DNA from: Albula goreensis
Lineage: Eukaryota > Chordata > Actinopteri > Albuliformes > Albulidae
Direction: 5' to 3'
Assembly: GCA_022829145.1 (NCBI GenBank)
Contig: CM040743.1
Location: forward strand, 37,419,905 to 37,483,904
Length of the DNA stretch: 64,000 nt
Both the position numbers and the translations under genes were made by a program. The notes beneath the pieces are model-generated. The model searched no databases and was not told where the DNA came from. It worked only from the letters and a program-made list of their open reading frames with translations. This document shows positions 37,196 through 51,318 of this stretch, in pieces (positions within the stretch are counted from its first letter, which is position 1; each line of letters starts with the position of its first letter).

Positions 37196-37215
37196 TGTGT
37201 AGTTCTTTTTTGTCT

Positions 37216-40200
37216 TTCAGATTTGTATATGTGTTATTTCTTTCAGGTTTCACTACCTAATAGCATTAAGGAAAAGAACCCAAGTTCTCTTTATTTATTT
37301 ATTTTTTATTTCTAGAACTGATTACCAAACTGTATGCTATGAATTGCCAAACCAAGTGCCTATTCAGAAGTACAGTTGGTGCTACACACTGTTCATTTTA
37401 AGACACAAGGTATGTCATCTAGCACAAAAAAATTCCTAGGCAGTTTGTCACACCAAGGAGTTTCCTTGGCGTTTGGGAATTTGAAATATCTGGTACCATC
37501 TTTCCTGATAAGATAATTAAAAGTCATTTGGCTACCAAATTAGGATTCAAACACATTCCTCACCTTTTAGTTAAGGAAATTACGACTATTAAGGCTGACA
37601 GTTTTTATATTTGCTCCAAGGACCAATTGTTAGTGTGTCCGTATTGAGTAACTTGCTTCCACCAAGAAAATAGCTTCATTGTTGACTGTCAGAAATGAGT
37701 GATTATCTGCAAGCTGAGGATCATCTGAGGTCACAGCAGTGGTGTTACAAAACAGGAAGAGAACCTCAGAGCCGTTGTAGGAAAGAGAACATGATCACTT
37801 TCTCACCCATTGTGGACCGAAGTAAGGCCAAGGTTATGTTCCTGCCTCAATGACCAACAGAAATTTACTTTGAATCGCCATCTCATGGGCTGGGTCTTGT
37901 TTCACACTCTTTGTCCTTCAGGACAAACATAGCCTTGTGAAATTCCAGCCAAGTCCCTCTCGTTAATTGAGTAGAACAGATTGTGAGGCACATGAAAGTT
38001 TAGGCCAGCGTCACAGGGTATGGAGAAGATTAGTAAGAACAGGTGACAACCAAAGGAAGGGTCTATTTAAACTTACAAAAAAGACTAGAGATTCAGATGT
38101 CCCTTATTTAAAATAAGTGTTCCATGAGAAAAAACTGAGTTCTAAAATACAGTAATGGTCCCAGGGAGAAAACATGCCATACATTTTGTTTAAAAAAGTG
38201 AGAGAGTAGTGCTTTTACAATAGGAAGAATATGGCTGGTTGAGAATGACTCTTCTGAAGATTGATGCACACCAGGAAACATGCTCAAGGATTTATCTTTC
38301 TTTGAATTTTAATACTTCAATAATTTGACCAGAAAGGTTTCTTTCCCACTCTATTTTACTAATTAAGGTTTCTGAGAACCTTTCTTGTAATAGTTTGTAG
38401 CCATTGCTTCCAGGCAAGGTTGTCACTGTACACCAGACTTGAGAATTGTGTTTGTGGTCCTTTCAAGCTACAACTGATAGCTGAGCCAATAAAATTGTTG
38501 TCACCTCTCAAACAAGAGCGTGGCCCTGATACCTTATGGCAGCTGGAGTCAGTTCTTGCTGTCTAAACTATTCACACAATCTATGCTGTGTCTTGAAGGG
38601 TACCTGACTGTAACTCAACTCCCCTCTTTTCTTGTCATGTAGGGCTATTGATAGAATACTCTTGTGTCTTTCCTTATTGAACTGAAGCACGTGGTTCATC
38701 TAAGGTCCTTGTCTTCAACCTCCAAGGTCCCCCCATATATTCACACAGCTGAGTAGTCATTTCTTTTGTCTCTCACTTGGCACAATTGCTGTTCAGTGGA
38801 GACGGAGGGGTGTTGTGTATTTTAATGACGGCAAGTTCTGCAGTGGAAGTGCAGTTCTTCAGACTTTAGCTGTGTTCGTCGAATTTCCAGATTTTGACAG
38901 ACTTACGTAGTTCAAACGGATGTCACCGCTTACCTCTATTAAATTGTTTGCCCATGAACAGTAATCTGTGTTTTGATAACAGAACCTCTGCTATAGGTAT
39001 GGGCATCTAGGTTTGGTGTCAGTGGATGGATGTTATCGTTGAAATCTCAAAGAATCTGTAAAGTATTATTCCATTCTAAAATGGATGTTTGGAACCTACG
39101 GAAGTTCTTCAGACAGGTCAAGGCTGGGGCCTTGGGCCAGTTGCTGTGAGAGAGACATGTTGGGAAAGGTGGCGAGAGGTGGGTGTTTCAACTCTCCTAC
39201 ATAAAACAAGGATGGATTCTCATGCAGCAAGACTATAGCAACAGGAAGGTAAGGATTTAAGCATCAATTTCCTCTTCCTGAACAAACATTAATTTTGTTA
39301 GTATTTTACAATATTTACAAATCAAGTGTGCAGTTTTTGTGACTCTTTTGCCATGTTCTTTAATTATCATTGTATGGTGACATCTGTAGTCAAGGTACTT
39401 TAAGTAGTATAGTGGTAGATAAATGTGCCTGTGACTGATTGCAGCATAAAATTGGATATGATGCATGTATTATAAATGTACTGCTCTGGTGATTTAAATT
39501 TTTTTTCAATTATTTATTGAAACTATAACACATTTTAAAAATAATCAGCATACTTTTTTTATAAACATTAACTGTCATATTTATACATTTGTGCAGTACT
39601 AAATCAATCAATGTCTTACAAATATTTAATTCAAACTACATTGAGTTCAAGTGATAAAAATGAGCAAATTAATCCCATTTTGTTATGGTCAATAAACTAG
39701 CTATTATCATCACATCCTTCACACGAGTCAAATTAACATTGCACCTGTCATGTTGTCTGCACTTCGAATGAACATCAGTTATTCTTAATTTTAAAACATG
39801 TTGGGAATGTCACTGGTTCCAACTAGTGGTTGCTTACTTGGATAGAGAAATATAGGAAAGATAAATATAACTGGCCTGCATTAAGATGTTTTGTGGCTTT
39901 AGCCACGAGCCAATGGCGAGCTCGTGAGTTGTGAAATCGCTATGTGACCGTTAAAACTTCAGAGACGGTAAGTTGGACTCACGTTCTATAGGTTACAGTT
40001 GAAAAGTTGCCCTTTTATTTTGAAAGTAATAATTATTTGTGAAAAAGGTGAACCATTTATGTAGGTGACATATATTAACGTTAAACAAATACTCATGTTT
40101 TCTCAGTCGCTTAATAATAAAACTACTATGTCTCAATATTTATCGAGATGCAGCTCACATTATCCTATCCTATAACTAACATTAGCTAGCTAACGTAGCA

Positions 40201-41430
40201 CCTGGAAAGCTGCACATCTGATCAGTTTCTTTGAAGGTCACCAGCTAACTAACGTTATCGTAAGATTTTGATTAGTGTAGGAGAAAATCTGATGTGTGCG
40301 ATTTTAATGAAATGTTTTAACAGTCCACGCTGGTAGAGCAGCCATAAAAACCGTAAGATATTTACAGTGAGTAATTGGCGCGGTATGTCTGAAACCCATG
40401 TTTGTGTTATATTTGTTTCACGGCATGGTTAAGTTTATAGCACTTCGGAATGCAACCTTTTTTAAATTAACGCCAGTGCGTAAAAGTAAAAATCCGCCAC
40501 AAATTTGTGGAATAAGGATCATATACTCAATTTTAGTAAAGGACTACGAGTCGGGACCATTAAAGTCGAGGCATTGATCGACGCCTGTGTGTACCACCGA
40601 GAAGCCACAAAGTAGGAGTGGCTAAATTGACCTGCATATTGATAGCAAGGTATCATTTGGTTGATTCTACGTTTTAAAAAGCTTTGTTTATTCCATGAAG
40701 CTATTTGCCACAATAACCGCAAACACCCCAGATGACATATTATGGTGTATAACAGTAATGTACAGTATATGTGGGCGTAATACTGTACTGGGTTTGTAAT
40801 TGAAATACCAAATAACTCAAGCAAAATCTCGTCACACCTAAGAAACTATCAATTATAATCTGTGCAAAAAGCCACACTTATCCACACTCAAATTTGTATA
40901 TTGCTAGGACTGTAAGGTCACACATCCATCCAGCTAAAGCAGTGATGCCCACATAGGCTAATTGAATTTGAATGGTGCTAATGCACCACCCAGAAAAAGA
41001 GTGGGGTGGGATTATTTGACAGAGGATGCCCTGTTCTTCTGCATCGCAGAATTAAAGGCTGCTCATCTGTTAGGTGCTTGCAGTGTGCATGGCTATTGCA
41101 ATGACTGTATCTCAAAATTTCTTAGCATATTAAAGATAAAAAATAAGTATTGGCTGGCACCGCAGACTTCAGAGGGCAAGCTGTGCAACCCCTTTTGTCA
41201 GTTCAGGAGAGTTTAGACAAGCATGGAATCCTCTGAAATGCAGTATCTCAGCCACCGTAATCTACTAGTTGTGCTCACAGACATTAGTTGAAGCTAGATG
41301 CTGTATCTTAGGTTTTGTATTCTGTAGTTTATGGGTGCCAAACTCAGCAACAGGTTTTTTTGATGAGAAATGAGACATGGGCATACTAGGTAACCAAATC
41401 CCTCAAATATAAAAACAAAATACAACAGTA
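37216..41430. other. Intergenic spacer between convergent map4 and myosin genes
   Basis: AT-rich, with no family-like frame. One feature stands out: a CCAAT box at 39910-39914 followed by a perfect GTAAGT donor at 39968, which could mark an unrecognised first exon. Confidence 0.55.
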
Positions 41431-41465
41431 AATACATGAAGAAAAGAAATAATTTGCAAATGTAT

Positions 41466-41471
41466 TTTATT
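41466..41471 (-). terminator. Myosin heavy chain polyadenylation signal
   Basis: AATAAA on the minus strand about 85 bases after the myosin stop codon, followed on that strand by a T-rich stretch. Confidence 0.7.
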
Positions 41472-41553
41472 CTGTCAAACTACAGGAAGGACAAAAGAAG
41501 AAACTACAGCACAGCAGACTGGAGAGTTTTTCAGAAAGGTCCATCTGAGAGCT

Positions 41554-44803
<3,250 letters not shown>

Positions 44804-45303
44804 NNNNNNNNNNNNNNNNNNNNNNNNNNNNNNNNNNNNNNNNNNNNNNNNNNNNNNNNNNNNNNNNNNNNNNNNNNNNNNNNNNNNNNNNNNNNNNNNN
44901 NNNNNNNNNNNNNNNNNNNNNNNNNNNNNNNNNNNNNNNNNNNNNNNNNNNNNNNNNNNNNNNNNNNNNNNNNNNNNNNNNNNNNNNNNNNNNNNNNNNN
45001 NNNNNNNNNNNNNNNNNNNNNNNNNNNNNNNNNNNNNNNNNNNNNNNNNNNNNNNNNNNNNNNNNNNNNNNNNNNNNNNNNNNNNNNNNNNNNNNNNNNN
45101 NNNNNNNNNNNNNNNNNNNNNNNNNNNNNNNNNNNNNNNNNNNNNNNNNNNNNNNNNNNNNNNNNNNNNNNNNNNNNNNNNNNNNNNNNNNNNNNNNNNN
45201 NNNNNNNNNNNNNNNNNNNNNNNNNNNNNNNNNNNNNNNNNNNNNNNNNNNNNNNNNNNNNNNNNNNNNNNNNNNNNNNNNNNNNNNNNNNNNNNNNNNN
45301 NNN
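44804..45303. other. Assembly gap of 500 N
   Basis: Exactly 500 unknown bases, a typical placeholder size. It interrupts a myosin exon on one side and abuts the duplicated promoter/ORF block on the other. Confidence 0.99.
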
Positions 45304-45548
45304 ATGCGCTCATATTAAATAATCAACACTGTTTTTATAGCCAGGCTTATCACAAGGATATAAAAAGGTGTGGGTGCTGGTCTGCTGTAGACATAAAACT
45401 GAACACTCATCTTTGAGGAGGAGAACGGTCTAAAATGCCAAAGGCCAAAGGTACCCTGGATTGGCTTCACAAGACTGTCCTTGAGAGTTTAGATAAGAGT
45501 CGTAAACTGAGTGCTGTAATTGGGCTTATCTATATCGTAAAACTGTAA
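45304..45548 (+). other. Promoter plus 37-codon ORF, copy 1
   Basis: A TATA box (tataaaaa, 45359-45366) lies about 75 bases before an ATG at 45435, which opens a 37-codon frame starting MPKAKGTLDWLHKTV and ending at TAA 45546-45548. A close copy is at 62556-62800. The start of this copy coincides with the edge of the N gap. I do not recognise the peptide. It could be a first coding exon cut from its gene, a small protein, or a chance frame behind a duplicated promoter. Confidence 0.45.
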
Positions 45549-45551
45549 CAG

Positions 45552-46365
45552 CTATGTTTTCAGTTCATTAAAGAATGATGAGCCACTACACATCAGAACT
45601 GTCATCTGACCATAGAACACGGTCCCACTGAAAGTTCCAGTGATATTGGCAAACTGTAGGACCTTGAGTTTGTTGGTCGATGAGAGCAGAGGCTTTTCTC
45701 TGGCAACCCTCCCAATCAACTTGTGGTTATGCAGGTGGCATCTGATTGTACTTTCTGACTCCAAGACCTAACTAATGTCTGTAATTCCCCAATTGCGATC
45801 CATTTGAACCATTCTCCTCACTGTGCGTGGGGTCATTATAGACATGTGTCTTCTTCCAAGCAGATTCCCTGACAGTGGAAATGGAAATTTACAAGTGTTT
45901 AACTATTTTCTTATAGCCATTTCCTGATTTGTACAACTCAACAACTGTCTGTTGCACATCATTGCTTCATTCTCTGGTCTTTCCAATAATGGTGGATGAC
46001 TTTGGGAATTTGGCCTGTGTGTCACATCATATTTATATACCAGTGAAACAGGAAGTCATGGCTGACCATTTCAGTGTTCCTAATCCTTCAGGTGAACTTT
46101 AAAACAAAATAAGAATGGAAATATACTTTACTTACATTTTACTCATAAGAATGTCTAGGGGTGCCAATAATTGTGGCACACATATTTTAAAAATATTTAC
46201 ATAAGATTTTGTTTGTCATTCAATAATTTTACTTCAAATAAAGGTTAGATTTTTGTGAATGTTTTGAATGAAAGATCAAAATGGCAAAAAATAAAGAATT
46301 TTCTTTTTTACTGTGCGATTTACTCATGTTTACCAAGGGTGCCAGTATTTGTGGAGGGCACTGTA
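45552..46365 (-). mobile_element. Tc1-like DNA transposon relic with transposase fragments
   Basis: The minus strand encodes pieces of a Tc1-type transposase: GRRHMSIMTPRTVRRMV (helix-turn-helix end) and TIRCHLHNHKLIGRVAREKP. Frames are broken, so it is not functional. The right end reads ggagggcactgTA, the CAGTGCCCTCC-type terminal repeat of fish Tc1-like elements next to a TA target. The other end is not seen. Two internally deleted relatives lie at 47811-48287 and 49780-50155. Confidence 0.72.
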
Positions 46366-47810
46366 ACATTTTGTTGGAGAAAAGCAAACATGTCCATTAG
46401 AATGTGCTGGAAGATTTCACCTTTGATTGAAGGTGTTTCATGTTTATGGAAGTAGCCCATTGACTGTCATTCATTTTGATAACTGCTAACTGTAATTAAG
46501 TGAATAGTTCAGAGGATGTCTCCAGAATGAACCAACAGAAACAGTACTGGTTTGTTTTTCTGTTCTTGTTAAGTAATCAAAAGGGCTGAATTGCCTAAAT
46601 GTTTGAGTATCTCTTGTGTTCATCTGATTCAATCAAACCCTTGGTGCCCAAAGCATTTTAAATTACTATTTTGGACTGACCTGTCATTTAAACAAACTAG
46701 ATGCCGATGCAGGTTTCCATTTTTCCGAGATCTTGCACAAGTGTTGTTTTTCTCCTTTTAAAATTTAAAATGACATTTTAGAAATTAAAGATCGACCAAA
46801 AAATCAGCAGACAACATGAGTTGAGAGGAAAAGGCATTGGACATGAGAGAACAAAGACAAATGTTGGAGTTGTTTGTCATGACCTTTTCTTACAAAAATC
46901 AAGCTGTCAATCCATAATGTTTTTTTTTCATTGAATAGCTCCAGTTCTCTAACATATCCTGTGCGACCTGCTTTGCCTAGTAATAGAAATCCACAAGTAT
47001 GTAATAATTTTCAATTTTAATAAGCAGTGTATTCACTTGATTTCTGTGTTGCAAGTATATGCTTAAAAGGGATGCACTTTCAATGGTGTATAATGTCCCT
47101 GTAATTTTCATGTTTTCAGACTTAAATAGACTTAACATATCTCTGTACCTATTTCAAGATCATATAAAGTTTAGAATGAAAGACTTGCTGGAAATCCATG
47201 TCTGTGTCTTTTCAAACCTCAAATGGTTCTCAAATTCACTTCTTCGAAACAGAGAGTCCCTCCGCAGTACCCATGTGTTTTGTACGGTCGTCCCACATAT
47301 CGTGTATTACTGTGATGGATGTATATGACGGGCTACTGAAGAGTTATAATTTTAACTTGAATTTTCACATAGAATTTATAAGTAGAAACTCCGGCTGTTA
47401 TATGCTACTGATGTTGTGCTTTTGGTTAAAATAGTAACGGCTGCATAATTCCTCTTATTGAATCATCAACAGTGTTTCTACAGCCAGATCTATACATATA
47501 TATAATGGTACAAAAGAAACAACCTTTTGCAGCATGTTTGGATGAAGTGCTGGATACAGAAGGATTCAAATCGGGCGACATTAAATCCAACACCTGGCAT
47601 TTCGTGACCAGCACATTCAAAACAATGGAGACTTTAGACATTAAGTTAATTAAGGTGACAAACAAAGAGCGTCCTTCAGAGTCCAATTCAGATTCCTGAT
47701 TTAATTACATAGAAATTCTGTGGAAAGAACTGAGAATTATGACCAGTCAACACCTGGTCAAAGGTCAAAACCTGTATGGATACTGAAAAGAAATCGATTC
47801 ACTGATTTTC
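45870..47810. repeat. ~1.9-kb tandem unit, copy 1
   Basis: Corresponds to 47811-49779 (offset 1919 bases in its right half) and in part to 49780-50155 and 60955-62165. It starts within the Tc1-like tail and contains the promoter-like segment and 64-codon ORF at 47505-47699. Copies 1 and 2 differ mainly by small insertions and deletions. Confidence 0.93.
47505..47699 (+). CDS. Unrecognised 64-codon ORF, copy 1
   Basis: Frame MVQKKQPFAACLDEVLDTEG continuing to KERPSESNSDS and TGA. The upstream sequence (caacagtgtttctacagcca) is homologous to the region before the TATA box of the 45304 block, so this frame begins where that block has its TATA element. Expression and function are unknown. Confidence 0.3.
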   Translation: MVQKKQPFAACLDEVLDTEGFKSGDIKSNTWHFVTSTFKTMETLDIKLIKVTNKERPSESNSDS

Positions 47811-49779
47811 TGACAGTGGAAATGGAAATTTACAAGTGTTTAACTATTTTCTTATAGCCATTTCCTGATTTGTACAACTCAACAACTGTCTGTTGCATCA
47901 TTGCTTCATTCTCTGGTCTTTCAATAATGGTGGATGACTTTGGGAATTTGGCCTGTGTGTCACATCATATTTAATACCAGTGAAACAGGAATATACTTTC
48001 AGTGTTCCTAATCCTTCATTTTACAAAAATAAGAATGGAAATATACTTTATACATTTTACTCATAAGAATGTCTAGGGGTGCCAATAATTGTGGGCACAC
48101 ATATTTTAAAAATATTTACATAAGATTTTGTTTGTCATTCAATAATTTTTACTTCAAATAAAGGTTAGATTTTTGTAGAATGTTTTGAATGAAAGATCAA
48201 AATGGCAAAAAATAAAGAATTTTCTTTTTATCTTGTAAAGTTTACTCATGTTTACCAAGGGTGCCAGTATTTGTGGAGGGCACTGTAACATTTTGTTGGA
48301 GAAAGCAAACATGTCCATTAGAATGTGCTGGAAGATTTCACCTTGATTGAAGGTGTTTCATGTTTATGAAGTAGCCCATTGACTGTCATTCATTTTGATA
48401 ACTGCTAACTGTAATTAAGTGAATAGTTCAGAGGATGTCTCCAGAATGAACCAACAGAAACAGTACTGGTTTGTTTTTCTGTTCTTGTTAAGTAATCAAA
48501 GGGCTGAATTGCCTAAATGTTTGAGTATCTCTTGTGTTCATCTGATTCAATCAAAAACCCTTGGTGCCCAAAGCATTTTAAATTACTATTTTGGACTGAC
48601 CTGTCATTTAAACAAACTAGATGCCGATGCAGGTTTCCATTTTTCCAGATCTTGCACAAGTGTTGTTTTCTCCTTTTAAAATTTAAAATGACATTTTAGA
48701 AATTAAAGATCGACCAAAAAATCAGCAGACAACATGAGTTGAGAGGAAAAGGCATTGGACATGAGAGAACAAAGACAAATGTTGGAGTTGTTTGTCATGA
48801 CCTTTTCTTACAAAAAAATCAAGCTGTCAATCCATAATGTTTTTTTTTCATTGAATAGCTCCAGTTCTCTAACATATCCTGTGACCTGCTTTGCCTAGTA
48901 ATAGAAATCCACAAGTATGTAATAATTTTCAATTTTAATAAGCAGTGTATTCACTTGATTTCTGTGTTGCAAGTATATGCTTAAAAGGGATGCACTTTCA
49001 ATGGTGTATAATGTCCCTGTAATTTTCATGTTTTTTTCAGACTTAAATAGACTTAACATATCTCTGTACCTATTTCAAGATCATATAAAGTTTAGAATGA
49101 AAGACTTGCTGAAATCCATGTCTGTGTCTTTTCAAACCTCAAATGGTTCTCAAATTCACTTCTTTCGAAACAGAGGTCTGTCACGGTACCCATGTGTTTT
49201 GTACGGTCGTCCCACATATCGTGTATTACTGTGATGGATGTATATGACGGGCTACTGAAGAGTTATAATTTTAACTTGAATTTTCACATAGGAATTTATA
49301 AGTAGAAACTCCGCTGTTATATGCTACTGATGTTGTGCTTTTGGTTAAAATAGTAACGGCTGCATAATTCCTCTTATTGAATCATCAACAGTGTTTCTAC
49401 AGCCAGATCTATACATATATATAATGGTACAAAAGAAACAACCTTTTGCAGCATGTTTGGATGAAGTGCTGGATACAGAAGGATTCAAATCGGGCGACAT
49501 TAAATCCAACACCTGGCATTTCGTGACCAGCACATTCAAAACAATGGAGACTTTAGACATTAAGTTAATTAAGGTGACAAACAAAGAGCGTCCTTCAGAG
49601 TCCAATTCAGATTCCTGATTTAATTACATAGAAATTCTGTGGAAAGAACTGAGAATTATGACCAGTCAACACCTGGTCAAAGGTCAAAACCTGTATGGAT
49701 ACTGAAAAGAAATCGATTCACTGATTTTAAAGGCACATGATTCAGCTTTACACTTCTACTTTAAATAACCTTATTGCCC
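47811..49779. repeat. ~1.9-kb tandem unit, copy 2
   Basis: Near-identical to copy 1, including an internally deleted Tc1-like tail ending at about 48287 and the 64-codon ORF at 49424-49618. Confidence 0.93.
49424..49618 (+). CDS. Unrecognised 64-codon ORF, copy 2
   Basis: Same protein sequence as the frame at 47505-47699, inside the second tandem unit. Identity may simply reflect a very recent duplication or an assembly artefact. Confidence 0.3.
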   Translation: MVQKKQPFAACLDEVLDTEGFKSGDIKSNTWHFVTSTFKTMETLDIKLIKVTNKERPSESNSDS

Positions 49780-50155
49780 TGACAGTGGAAATGGAAATTT
49801 ACAAGTGTTTAACTATTTTCTTATAGCCATTTCCTGATTTGTACAACTCAACAACTGTCTGTTGCACATCATTGCTGCATTTTTTTTTTTATTTGAATGG
49901 GAATATACTTTAGTTACATTTTACTCATAAGAATATCTAGGGGTGCCAATAATTGTGGCACACATATTTTAGAGAAAAATATTGATATAAGATTTTGTTT
50001 TTCATTCAATTATTTTACTTCAAATAAAGGTTAGATTTTTGTGAATGTTTTGAATGAAAGATCAAAAAGGCAAACAATAAAGAATTTCCTTTTTTACTGT
50101 GCGATTTACTCATGTTTACCAAGGGTGCCAGTATTTGTGGAGGCCACTGTAACAT
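49780..50155 (-). mobile_element. Tc1-like terminal remnant (third partial unit)
   Basis: Shares the tail of the 45552-46365 element from tgacagtggaaatgg to the ggaggccactgTA end, with a large internal deletion. Confidence 0.65.
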
Positions 50156-50159
50156 CTCA

Positions 50160-51130
50160 TAGGGGATAGATAGATGGCATAGATCCCATTTGAGTTGTGA
50201 AAATTTTTTTATGTGTTATCAATTCAAGGCTAATGAGCATCATGTTTAAGCTTTGTCACAATATTTGACACAATATATCTCCCGTTGAAATGCATTTCTG
50301 GCTAGTCTTCAGTATGAATACTGAACACAAATAAAAAACAACAGCTGTTAACATGTCAGTCTAAATCAACAGTATTCTAATGGAAAGAACTAGCTTAAAC
50401 TGTCGCTGGCTGCATTATGTGTTTTGAGGCAGATCATGCTTAACTTGCACAGGGAATATACTCCATAACATTGACAGACTAAAATGGGAAAATAATAAAG
50501 GCCATTTACTAACTAGCCTAGCTAAGCTAAGACAGGACATTAAGTAATAAACAGCAGTTTATTTACTAACAAGCGGGCTCACCTGAGGTGGATTTATAAC
50601 CAGCCCAGGTGTAAGCCATTGCCATCACTAGGCCTTGTGTAAAAGTATAGTTTTGTATAGGTCACGTTCAGTCAAAGTGTCCCCAATGTGGCCAGCTGGA
50701 GAGTTGGGGCAAGGTGGTAGCACTGGAGGACGCCTTGACACAAAGCAATGAGAGGTTAGGCAGTGGTGGTTTTAGTGAAATGCCCCCATCACCTCCATCA
50801 AGCTGCCATTCTTTTACATCAGTGGGGACTGATGTGTCATTGTATCATCACCAGGGAGAGGAAGTGCCAATCATTATTTTGTTTCATACAGGTGCCATAC
50901 AGTAATCTCTTCTGTTGCAATTTAGCTGCCTAAAGGTCTGGGTGCGTGAGTGAGATTCACGTGTGTGAGAGTGAATGCAATAGCAAGAAGCATCTAAGAC
51001 AATACTTTTAAACAAACTGAACTGAGTAACGTATGATCGAGGGTTGACCCTTTAACCAGTGAGCCCACCTGGCTGAGTTCCAGTTTCCATGTTCAATTTA
51101 ATAATTCCAGCTAAATCATACACCCCCTTG
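50160..51130. other. Non-coding stretch before the phospholipase promoter
   Basis: One 63-codon frame (50714-50905) is Ser-rich and unrecognised. Nothing else of note. Confidence 0.5.
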
Positions 51131-51318
51131 GTAATGATTACCATATTCCATAGAATTTAGAAATGTGGCAGGGATCATGGACTACTCCCAGTTTTTAAAC
51201 ACAGAATCCACAGACACTATATAAGCCACAGTTTGAGTATCTCTTCAAACCACAGCACTGCTGCAAGTCTACAGAGCATACAACACATCTTGAACAACAG
51301 GGCACCAAGACAAATCAA
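51130..51318 (+). promoter_or_regulatory. pla2g4c: TATA promoter and 5' UTR of the pla2g4c-like gene
   Basis: TATATAAG at 51218-51225 lies about 95 bases before the ATG at 51319, putting the start site near 51248. The segment resembles the TATA regions at 62936-63000 and 63330-63390, which share a CTCCCA-type element 40-60 bases upstream of TATA. Confidence 0.65.

Noticed and set aside
47426-49605. Two identical 86-codon minus-strand ORFs (MDSEGRSLFVT...)
   Set aside because: Antisense of the 64-codon plus-strand ORF; identical only because the unit is duplicated. I prefer the plus strand because of its promoter-like upstream sequence, but neither is proven.
50714-50905. 63-codon Ser-rich ORF before the phospholipase promoter
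   Set aside because: No recognised domain, no promoter or splice logic, and length within chance expectation.
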